DNA of 64,000 bases from Luscinia megarhynchos (Eukaryota > Chordata > Aves > Passeriformes > Turdidae): positions 14,293,983 to 14,357,982 of the forward strand of contig CM067568.1 in the NCBI GenBank assembly GCA_034336665.1, written 5' to 3'. Each line of letters starts with the position of its first letter. The first letter of the stretch is position 1. Under the pieces are notes generated by a model, which was not told where the DNA came from, ran no database searches, and saw only the letters and a list, made by a program, of their open reading frames with translations. The position numbers and the translations under genes were made by a program. Positions 52,028 through 62,257 of this stretch are shown here, in pieces.

Positions 52028-55000
52028 GTAACAATCCTGATGAGTTGAACAATCTCTTCTTGGTCACCAAAATATCTGAGCACTGGTATTGCCTAGCAGT
52101 AATATTATTTAGTTATTCAGTTGCTGTTAGCAGTGGTGAATTGACTGCATAAAAATATTAAAGATTCCAAAGTTTGATCATTGAATGACATCAAAGAGAC
52201 ATAGTCCATGTGATTAGTTCCACAGATGTATCATTCTCAGTGTACAGATGCCTGCATAGACTGAGAAAAAAGGAAATGTGTTAGTACAGGAGAAATTCAA
52301 TACCTAAAAGCTATAGCAAGCGATGACCTACATCTTTAAAAGGAGTTGGGCATCGACACAGTTAACTAAAGTCCCCAAAACAAGGACACAGAAATCACCA
52401 AGTGCTTCACACAATACTGGGAGATGGTTGGCAAAGTGACAAAAAAGCAGATTTATAATTTGACGTCTTTTTTTCTAATGCGCCTGAGGTTTGAATTTGT
52501 TTGCAGTGGACTTAGAACTCAGTGTTCAGCTCAAGCCTTGACTGTTGCACAAAAGTGGGACTTCAGATAGCCCTTATTGTCTCTTCTTTGAAATAGAAAT
52601 AGCAGGATTTTCTCCACTTCATTTTGAGTTATTCTTCAGGCTGAGACAATCCCTTGCTACACACAGTGGCCCCTGCAGTGACCTCTGGATCTCCCTGTAA
52701 TGAAAATGATTAATAGTTTTTCACACTTCTTGAAATAACTCCCTGCAAATGTTAAAGAGCTGTATCTTTTTCTTCTTTCCTTTAAGAACAGGCAAAAAGA
52801 GAAAAAGAAAAATGCCTATGAGCAAAGAGGAAGATCCCAGTACCTCCTGAGGGGTACTGAGAGACACATCTTTTGCATACCCTGAGGACTAAACTTGTAT
52901 TTGTTTCCCTGTCAAAAACAGTGACAAAAACAGAGTTATTGCAGACATAAATTCTCTAGGAGACATCACAAGTGTAAATAAGGCATTAAGAGCTGATGCC
53001 TTGCTGCAAGGTGGTCAGAAGAGGGAATGGAGATGGAAAGACTCAGGAGAGAGCAATGAAAGCACTTGTCATGGCATCAGAAGTTCTAACAAAAGGGAGA
53101 AGCCCTGTGGGAGCAGATCAAGCAGACACACTCCTGCTCATCCATGCAGTTAATTGAACAGTTTTAAACACAGCTATACAATCTCTATAAAAAGCCTTTC
53201 CATTTTTAATAAGGTAGGAGGAGAGAATTAAAATTAACCTCAGCAACCAGGGGTGAGAGCTGATGATTTTTGCCAGCAACTCAGCTCTGATTTGTGCCTA
53301 AATGCATTGCTTTTCCTTGAAGTGCTAAAAGTTTCATTGCTACCTTGCTTCTTGTTCAGTTTTGAGAGTTTTGATACTTTTTAAATTTAGAACATGCACC
53401 CAAGAAGGCTGTTGATGATTTGCTGTCTGTCAACAAAAACATTCCTTGTGACTTGACAGGTCAACTGAATTCTTCTGAGAAGTGCAGTCAGAGGAGGTAG
53501 TGAAAAATAGAATCAAAAGTGCAGTCAGATCCTGAAAGGCAGAGTTGCTGACAGATCTGGAGTGTTGCACTAGGATGCCCTTCCTTTGATATGAAGCATC
53601 CCAAAGAAGGAGGAGGTTTTGATCAATACGTGTATGCATTTAAATATGTATATCTAATTCTTGTGTCTCTTGAGAAAACCCATGGTAGAAATAATAATTA
53701 GTATATTAAATGTGAAGAGAGTATGTATCTGAAAATGTTTGTGTACTAGAGGAAGTCCAAAGAGGTTTAAATTTTAAAGTCAGGGTAATATTCTGTCTCT
53801 TGAGACATATTTAGAAAGCCACATTTGAGCTACATAGTAGGATACTCCCTGAAACCTGAGTTCAGTATGGATTGTTGTGTGTGATAGATGCTTTCAGCCA
53901 TGAGGTAAACACCAAAATACACATCAGGAAGAAATCCACCAGTGAGCTGTTTGATGTCAAAGAGGCTGTCTGCACTCTGTCAACAGTTTAAGGCTGAAGC
54001 TGCTAAAAATACTGTTTTATTTTATGTCATTTCACAGCCTCTTTTTAAGGCAACTGGAGCAGAATTGACTGATCTACATTGATTGTGTATAACTATGCAA
54101 AGGAAGTCTGTTTCTCATGAAATATAGATTCACCTGAGCTTAAGCAAAATGCCCAAGTTTCTGTCCATCACAACAGAAATAAGATCTGAATTAACACCTT
54201 TCACTCTTGGCCAAAATGGCTCATGAAATTTTTAGGGATTATCCAGACTAGAGTTGATGGTCCAGCTTTAACTCTCATCAGTGGATTTGCAGTTTACTTG
54301 GGGTAATTACTAAATACCCTTAGTACATATTGGCCTGGCTGCCCAGCAGATGTTTGGAGGTAACTCTAGGTTTCAGCCCTGGAACAAATGTCTGGCTCAG
54401 GCAGTGCCAAAAGCCTTTATGGTAGTACTAGCCAAATAAATTTGATGTGCAGACATTTAACTCCAGTTAGAACAGGGTGAGAGTTTTTGGGGCGCCTTTC
54501 AAGGTAAGACATAAGGCCATGGCTTATAGTTGAAAGTTAAATTATATGCAACAGGGTATTGCTTTTCCTATAAAGCTGTCTGGGGTCTAGAGCTATCTTA
54601 GAAGCACATTGCTGAGGGAAAGTGTTCTTTATTCTACACTGCTTCCCTGGCTTTTTGATAGTTTCAGCCTGAAACTCCTTTGCAGTGCCCATGAATTGGA
54701 CCTTTTATCTATTTGTTCCATCCAGGCCTTTGTAAACCCAAGAGCAAAACTTTCAAGATCCCAAAATCAGGCAGCAGTGCAAGCAACAATAAGAAAAGCT
54801 TTCCCCCACACTCCAAGTGCTGCTGCAGAGGCACTTTGCCCAATGTGTGAAGGCAGTGTGGTACCACACTGCTCCTGGGAAGAGACATTTTGCCGAGGTG
54901 GCTGCAGGAGACTGGGGAATGCCAGCCTGGTAATTCGTGTGAGGGTGTGGGTGTCTGTCCTCTTGCCTCACAGAGGGACTGTAGGGCTATCAGCTGGCAG

Positions 55001-57697
55001 GATTTGCCTGCCTGTCCCAAAAAGTGTCTGGAATAGGTTATATTTCCCTTCAAGCTTGCTCAGAAGCTGGCTAACCAGTGTGGTGTGGGGAAGGCTTTCC
55101 TTATCTGCAGCCTGGTCTGACATTTATTTAGGGCAGTAAATTTGGGGTCAGACCCACTGCATCTGGGAGAATGTATAATTTGAATTTTGTTAATTTGTAA
55201 GAATTTGAGTCATTCCTTTAAAGAAAAAGTTCTAGTAATGGTCTTGCACTGCCTATTTTCTAGTTGTTATTCCATTCCAGAACACAACAGTTTCATCTTC
55301 ATTCTTGGGTTATCCACAATACTGTTGAGGAGATTTTTTCCCCCTTTTTAAAGCTTTGTTTTATGACTCTCTGAGATGTCTTGTCATACTATTCAAAACT
55401 GTCAGTCCTCTCTATTTTTCAAAGCCCAATCATCCTGTTTCATAATGCCTTTTGAGTCTCTAATCAGATGTAAAGATAGGAATTATCTGAAGGTTGTACT
55501 TTCTTAGCTGTTCTGCACAGGGGCTGCATATGGGTGCTGCTGCAGCTGGCACAACATTTTTAGTGAGAGATGGTCATTGGCATGATGCTCAAAGGCTAGG
55601 AGATAGAAAGCATCATTGTCTGTGCTGGGCAGATACAGAAAATTTAATCTGCAGATGCTTATTTTATTTTTATGGCCTCCTCTCTTTTCCTTTTTCTGTT
55701 GAAGATGGCCCGTCCATGCATGAATATGCCTTACTATCAAATATGTTTCCTTGACAGAGTGACCTGGCTGCTTTTTGAGTTAATCAACATACCTAAATGC
55801 CTGTTAGAATCTTGTGTTATCCCTTCCTTCCCATCTCCCCCCAACCTTCTTTTTTTTTGAATACTGTTTCTGTGTATCTGTACTGTTAGGTTGTGGGTTT
55901 TTCCTCAAACACAGCAAATATCCACCTCTGCACTAAAAAAACAAGTAATGGTGTTATCAATAGTTTTCCAACAGCCTGCTCAGCTGCAAGCAACTGAAAG
56001 GAAAAATGCCACGGGGAATGATGCCTGATTGCATTAATGTCACCAGTAATGTCTTAAGCTGCTCTGCTCTGGTTTACAAATCAAATCTCAACTTGGCCAG
56101 TCCTGACTATTAAGCCTTTAAACAGTCTTAATTTTTAAACAGTGAACCCCTCGTGGGAAAGGGGAAAAGGAAAGTAAGAAGGATCCCAGTTTTTCCTGGC
56201 AACAGAGGAACCCCACAGATTTGAAGGCAGAAAGCTTGACTGGAGACTGTTGTCTTCTCAACACTTCATCTTTGTACACTCAGATACAGTTTGATGCTAT
56301 TCCTACTTTAAATTCTGTCCAAATTTTGGTTTTCTAAATGTAACTCAGCAACAAAAATCCAGCTAAAACCACTATTTAACTGTGAGGCACTTGTGTACAG
56401 GAGCAGTTTTCAGTAGCAGTTAGAGTTCCATGCTTAACAACTGGGAGGGAGAAATCCCTCTTTCAAGGAGTATGGTTGGCTACTATAAAGGCCTGTGGAA
56501 GGGAGGAGAGTAATAGTCAAACTGCAAAAATCTGCCTGCAGACTTTCAGCATTGTGTGGTATTCTTGCAAAAGTCAAGGAAATCTATGTTGGAGTATCCT
56601 GGAGAAAATCTCTTGCTCCCCTCTGAAGGTGACATAGTGGTCACACGACTATTGGTGATGGTTTGTGCCCTGTTTTTATTTCTGACATAATGTCTGCACA
56701 TTTGAAAAAGGATCTGCTTTTGTGTTATATGTTACAAAGTAAGGAAGAGAAGGAGCTGGACAAGGCTGGAAGACAGGAGGAGGGAATTCTATTTATTTCT
56801 ATCAGGTTATGGCACAAAGTCCATACCATGAAGAGTATGAAGCTGTGTTCACTGCACACAGGAGCTGCTTTTTCTTAGCATCCTCTGGAGTTCAGAAGAG
56901 GAGGAAGCAGGGAGGAGATCAAGGAGGGAGCCTGTGGTTCTGGTCAAAGAAGTGTCTCATCCAGGATGGACTTTGCTTCCCTGGGCATCATTTCTGGAGG
57001 GTCATGCTGAAAGCATGGTGGCAGGATGCTTACAGACACTCCCTTTGCCATAGCTTCTAAACTAAAGGCAGCATAAAATGGGCAAAGCCTGAAGTGGCTG
57101 TCACCCCAGGCACCAGAGAATAAGGGTTCTCTGGATTTAAAGGTGAAGGACTGCAACCCAGTAGAATGTGCTCATGCTGGGGGACCTTTGGTCCTCAATC
57201 TGTGGTTTTCCCTTCTTCACCTTTCCCACAGACTCAGGGTGCAGTTTCCCCTTTGTTTACTTCCAGCAGAGCTGCTGTTGCCTCTCTGCTGCTTTTGTGG
57301 TGGTGTGTGAAGGGTGTTTCACTGACTGTGTCTGGCTGCAAGCGGACTCCATGTGCACCTCATGGAGCAATTCCTTCTGGTGTTGCACAAAGGTTTGATG
57401 ATTTTGTCCCAAGTGACAGCAATAAGGTCTTTCCACTCCTGCATATCAAAATAAACATAGCAGGTTTTGGGCTGAGCATAGGTTAGACCAAGCCCCATTT
57501 TCATAGGAGCTCATTACTGCCTTGGAGCTGCTGCAGCAATATCATGATTACTAATGAGTCTCTCCAAATTACTCCATCTGCTCCTGCCTTCTCTCCTATC
57601 ACAAACATGCACACTCTGCCTGGGAAGGGTGAAAAGACATTGAATAGTCTATTGCAGCTTCCATGCTTTACATTTTTCTGTCTCTGTGCATTTCCAG
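52028..57697 (+). other. OSBPL5 intron 6
   Basis: A 5670-base intron, GTAACA to GCATTTCCAG. It contains a perfect 20-base palindrome at 54853-54872 inside a more GC-rich stretch (about 54700-55140). That stretch has overlapping open frames on both strands (176 codons plus, 114 minus) but no recognisable protein. Confidence 0.88.
54853..54872. repeat. Perfect 20-base palindrome
   Basis: The ten-base arm GCAGTGTGGT is followed immediately by its exact reverse complement, with no spacer. It is the longest perfect zero-spacer palindrome I noticed. Confidence 0.9.
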
Positions 57698-57782
57698 GGA
57701 CCAAAGGGAGAAAATGTCGGTTCGATCACTCAGCCTCTTCCCAGCAGCTACTTGATTTTCAGAGCAGCCTCCGAATCAGATG
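57698..57782 (+). CDS. OSBPL5: OSBPL5 sixth coding exon (PH domain, continued)
   Basis: The acceptor is GTGCATTTCCAG|GGACCA and the donor is GATG|GTAAGT, a perfect consensus. The 85 bases give 28 residues plus one base (phase 1): GPKGENVGSITQPLP, then SSYLIFRAASESD and the first base of a glycine codon. This is the strand region before the C-terminal helix of the PH domain. The next exon should begin by completing that glycine and encode the RCWLDALELA-type helix; it is not present before 64000. Confidence 0.94.
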
Positions 57783-60079
57783 GTAAGTTTGGGGGTTTGT
57801 TTGCTTTCTCCAGATAGCATACTTCCTGCCAGTTAAGAAAATAGGTTGTTAAAAGTGTATAAAGGAAAAAAATGGTGGCTCACCCAGCTTGAAATACTGC
57901 TCTTAGCAATGGTCAGAGTAGGTCAAGCAGACTTCTGGCACATGGAGCAGCCACCTCTCTGGCCATGTGTATGGAAGAAGGATTTAGGCTTCTAATTGGG
58001 GAAAACCATTAAGTCAGTATAAACTAAAGGATGGAAGAGGTTGGTCCCAAAACTGATATGAAAAGGACTCTGTGTCCTCAGTTCAGCAGAGACTTCATTG
58101 TCTTATGTGCCTACATCTTACTCTAGGGAGGGGTATGTTGGAGAAGAATGGTGTGGTAACATTGAAGAGCTATCTGTAGATGCCTTTCAGCCACCTGAAT
58201 TTTGCTGTGAACTATTTCTGCTGTGGCTTGCAGTATAGCAGGCCCAGATGCTGGTGACTCCACATGCAAAATATCATTTAGGGAATTCGCGAAGTTATGG
58301 AAGGTAAATTTAGGTCAGTATATAACAGACATGCCAGCTTGCTATGTGAAAATCTCTGTAAATTACTTCAGCAGACCTAAAATATCAGTGATTTATAAGT
58401 AGTTAAGAAGATTAAAACCATGTTTTCATTCCACTTGACCTTCAGACTACTCTAATTTTTTTCATAGGAAATTAACCCAGGCTGTTCCTTTTATGGATAT
58501 TTTTCACCTACCCCACCAAGGGGTTCATCTATCCCATATGCTCCTTTGAGTCTCATCTAGAGTAACTTTAGGGGCATAAGGACTTGTTATTGAGAGAAAT
58601 GAACTTTGAAAGTAGTGTCCCTCTGGTTCAGTGATTAGCTTTTACATTTTCCTAAGGGATGGAAATGAGACAATGCAAATGTATCTTTGACATGACACTC
58701 AGAATAGGAGGAAACCTTCCTTCATTGCAGACTTCTGTGCTATTTTCCTCCTGAAGTGAAAAGAGGACAGTTCATGGTGAGGAACACCATCTTGACACTG
58801 AAACCTGCTCACAGATATCAGTGTAGTGAAATTACATGAAAATAAGCAGAACTTATACAGACCCATAGAAACACATTTTTTTCCTAAAATATGATGCTTT
58901 TGTAGCTTATTTGTGTAAAGGAGTACAGGATTCTAACCTGACTCCAAACATCACCTGCCTACAGAAAGAGACAGATTGATGCAGTAATCTCTTGTGGGAA
59001 AAATAGACTGTAGGGTAGAGCTGCTGAATTAGAGGTATTTCAAACCTTGGTTTATACACACAGACCACAGAACAGATATACAGAACAATCCCACAGACTT
59101 CTTAGGCAAGCAGATTGCTTCAACAATTGTCTGTCATTCCAGATTTTATAAAGTATGATTTCCTTAGAGACCTGTGTGCTTGTCTTTCCACTAATTTAAT
59201 TATTAACGATTAAACCATAGAGGCAGCCTTGGAAAGAGACCTGTGGCTGAGCTTCTACTCTCTCTTTTTATGATGTCTGCCATGGGCCAGTTACATGGAG
59301 TAGAGGAGTTCTAAATTTGTTCTAACTTACCTTAGACATAAAGGCTCCTAAGAGATCATCAGAGATAAGACTTTTCTAGCTGTGATCTCTCTGTCTGGGT
59401 CGTTCAGCCTATGATGGAAAAGCACAAAAGGGACTATAGCTGGCTTGTGATAATTTTCAGTGTTGAAATGCCTGTGAGAAGTTTTCTGCCCAGTGAATTG
59501 TTGTGTGCTCTGGGAGCTGGTTCCATCTCACAGCAGGAGATTTCCAGGAACAAAGCATTTATGGGTCATGTGCACCAAATTCAGACTGGAAAAGGTTCAG
59601 GGGGCTCTGCCTGTTTTGTCAAGGGATCCATGATGGCCCATGGGCCTGCGCGTGTCGGGTGTTTGGGTGCCTGGGCCCGTATGAGTTCATGAGCTGAGTA
59701 GAGATGGAGGGCTGGGCTGGGCTGGCCTGGCTGGGGTGCACATGGCACCTGTGGCATCGCAGGACCTGTGTCACAATGGGGGCAGCTCTCAGCCCAAGCA
59801 GCAGGTAACCCTGCTGCAGTACAGCCTTGGCGAGCGCACACGCACACAGGAGGCTGTGCTGGGTGCTGGACAAGAGCCACGGCAGGAACACCAGAACCTG
59901 GGAGCCGCCTCTCAGTGGGCATCTAGAGAACAATCCCAGTGGGACTGCCTTCGGCAGGGCACGGTGCCACTGCTGCTGGGGCCTGCCAGCTGCTTGGGCC
60001 CCTCCTTCCTGCCTTCAGAGAGATCCCTGGCACTCCTGTCCCCACTTCCCCTATCAGCATCCCCTCAACTGCTCAGGCC
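57783..60079 (+). other. OSBPL5 intron 7, part upstream of the nested gene
   Basis: No exon is recognised. The last ~380 bases (59700-60079) become GC-rich, with a GGGCT-type short repeat near 59711-59737. They probably hold the 5' leader of the nested ITPRIPL1-like gene. An acceptor-like CAACTGCTCAG ends three bases before its ATG, so the leader could be spliced. Confidence 0.6.
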
Positions 60080-62106
60080 ATGCTTGCCACTACATTCCTT
60101 CTCTTGCTTGTGCAAGGCCTCATCCAGTACCCGCAGCAGGCCGGGGACGGGCTGGATGAGGCCACACGGGAGCGCATGCAGCAGCGTGCCGACTATCTGG
60201 ACCAGCAGATGGTTCAGCTGATTCAGGAGCTGGAGCAGAAGAACCTGGAGCACAGTGCTGTGGCCTGGGGAGCCCTGCTCGTCTGGCAGCTCTGGGCTGT
60301 GACTGGAATCCTCATCCTTCTCTTGGCACTGTGGTTTGGACTCCACAAAATCAGACGAGATCCAAACAACAGTTGCCACAAGCAGAGGTCCAGCAGCAAC
60401 TTGGTGGAGGAGGAAGAAGAAGGATACATGGTTGCAAAGACGGAAATAGAAAGCGACGATGCAAATGTGGAAGAGGACAATAAGGATGGAAGCGAAGAAG
60501 GACACAGTGTGGTTGCAAAGAAGGAAATAGAAAGCGACGATGCAAATGTGGAAGAGGACAATAAGGATGGAAGCGAAGAAGGACACAGTGTGGTTGCAAA
60601 GAAGGAAATAGAAAGCGACGATGCAAATGTGGAAGAGGACAATAAGGATGGAAGCGAAGAAGGACACAGTGTGGTTGCAAAGAAGGAAATAGAAAGCGAC
60701 CATGCAAATGTGGAAGAGGACAATAAGGATGGAAGCGAAGAAGGACACAGTGTGGTTGCAAAGAAGGAAATAGAAAGCGACCGTGCAAATGTGGAAGAGG
60801 ACAATAAGGATGGAAGCGAAGAAGGCAGCAATGTGGATGCAAAGGCAGAAAGCAATGCTGGAAACGAGGAACAAGAAGGCTGTGATGATCCAAAGGAAGA
60901 AGTAAACAACGATGAGAAGGGAGCGGAAGTCAATGCTGCTGTAAATGAAGAGGACAAACACGGTGCAAATGAAGAAGACGATGGCCACAATGTCCAAAGG
61001 AACCTTGGAAGCCTTTTAGAGGAGCGCATACAGTTGCCTGTTCTGGACCTGGACAAAGGTTGCTCCATCATCACGGACCTGATGGACAAACTCACACACA
61101 TCTTTGGACGAGGCTTGTCCAACAGCTTCTACCCGGTGCCACAACAAGCCATCGGAGTGGGCAGCGCCTTTGAAGGCTGGAGTCCCCATGCACAAGACCT
61201 TGTGTACCATGTGCTTGTACCACTGAGTGCCCCTCCAGGACATGCCTTCCACCTGGAGCTGGATGCTGCAGGGGTGCTCCAGAGGAACTGCTGTGTCCGT
61301 GTGGAGCTGCTGTGCACCTGCACGAGGGAGCAGCTGGGGGAGGACATGCTATGTTTCCTCCACCACTCTGAGGAGGAGCTGAGGAAACAGGACCCCAGCC
61401 TCCTGCACACCCTCTGCACTGGCGCCTATCTAGATGTGGAGAAAATTGTCCACTGGTTCTGTCGATTCGTGAGAAAAGCCTGGCTGCTTTTGCCTCAATC
61501 GCGCCATTGGTATTTAATGTTGCAGCCCTCCAGCCGCTCCTGTAAATTTCAGCTAAGCAAAGGGCAGGAAAGCTTCACGGCTGAGGTCATCTTTGGAGTG
61601 CGGCAAGGAGACTCAGATATCTTTGTGGGCAGCCAGCCTACACAAGTAGGCATCCCAAGCACAACATGGCTGGAGACTTACGCCGTGGCAGAGGCAAAAT
61701 TCTTCAGGCATATTCCAGGCAGGCCCCTCGTGACAGCTGGCACTGCAAGTGCCTGCAGCTCCTCAGCCGCATCCTGATGGGTGTAGGTTTCTCCAGCTAC
61801 GCCCTGAAGACGGTGGTGATGCACCTCCTGAGCACCATACCCCTGACACAGTGGTGCAGGAAGGATTTCCGGCGGCGGATGATGGACACCCTCAAGTACC
61901 TCCGCTGCTCCCTGGACACGAAACAACTCAACCACTTTGTCATAGGCAACCAGAGGTTTCCTGTGGAGATCAGTTTGCCCTCCGACTTCCGCGTGGCTGA
62001 GGCGCCCAACCTCTTCCAGCACCTCGCCAGCAATCCAGATGCCCACATAAAGGCTATGCAGGAGTATGTTCATCTGCTAGATCAGCTCAAACAAATGCTG
62101 TTCTAA
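60080..62106 (+). pseudogene. ITPRIPL1: ITPRIPL1-like gene nested in OSBPL5 intron 7, one-base frameshift
   Basis: The frame from ATG 60080 encodes a protein of the ITPRIP family (type I membrane proteins with a Mab-21-like, nucleotidyltransferase-fold C-terminal half; human ITPRIPL1 is reported to act as a ligand of CD3 epsilon). Order of parts: hydrophobic signal-like start (residues 1-13), heptad-rich coiled coil (about 27-57), transmembrane helix (about 60-87), acidic tandem repeats (118-252), acidic linker, then the Mab-21-like region from about 315, with GVGSAFEGWSP (G361, S362) and TCTREQLGEDMLCFLHH. The acid pair expected after the GS motif in active enzymes is not seen, so catalysis is unlikely. 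After FFRHI (ending 61714) one base is missing. The family sequence continues in another frame from 61717 (RQAPRDSWHCKCLQLL) to the stop at 62106. Uncorrected, the product ends at 61777 after 565 residues, about 110 short of the ~675 expected. The ATG at 60080 fits the family start; the earlier ATG at 59939 adds unrelated sequence. Confidence 0.85.
60431..60835 (+). repeat. 81-bp coding minisatellite, five copies plus a degenerate sixth
   Basis: Copies start at 60431, 60512, 60593, 60674 and 60755; a diverged partial unit starts at 60836. Each encodes 27 residues of the type VAKKEIESDDANVEEDNK plus a short DGSEEGHS-like tail. Copies 2 and 3 are identical. Copies 4 and 5 differ from them at one codon (GAT, CAT, CGT in copies 3, 4, 5), and copy 5 also differs at its end. 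Copy 1 differs by one base. The length in multiples of three keeps the frame open, and the near identity implies recent or ongoing expansion. The unit has no stop in any minus-strand frame, which creates long spurious antisense frames. Confidence 0.97.
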
Positions 62107-62153
62107 GCCTTGGAAAGAGATCCTCGTCCACAGAGCTATGCTTGTCTGGCCTC

Positions 62154-62257
62154 ATTTACTATGTATATTAATACCTTCTAGTTAGTGGATTTACTATATA
62201 TATTAGGACCCTCTAGTTAGTGAATTACTATATATATTAATATGCTGTAGTTAGTGC
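62154..62257 (+). repeat. Three tandem AT-rich 34-35 bp units after the ITPRIPL1-like stop
   Basis: Units at 62154-62188, 62189-62222 and 62223-62257 each begin ATTTACTATRTATATTA or a close variant and end in TAGTTAGTG. They start about 48 bases after the stop codon, in what would be the 3' untranslated region. No clear AATAAA follows; the nearest candidate is a weak AATACA near 62294. Confidence 0.85.

Noticed and set aside
54609..55139. 176-codon + strand frame and 114-codon minus frame in intron 6
   Set aside because: Opposing open frames in a GC-richer patch, with no recognisable family and no supporting signals.
59939..60079. Upstream ATG extending the ITPRIPL1-like frame by 47 codons
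   Set aside because: The added residues do not resemble the family N-terminus, while the ATG at 60080 opens directly into the usual hydrophobic start.
60065..60997. Long minus-strand open frames (310, 299 and 180 codons) opposite the ITPRIPL1-like gene
   Set aside because: They exist because the 81-base repeat has no stop in any antisense frame. Their translations are periodic low-complexity mirrors of the repeat, and no family matches.
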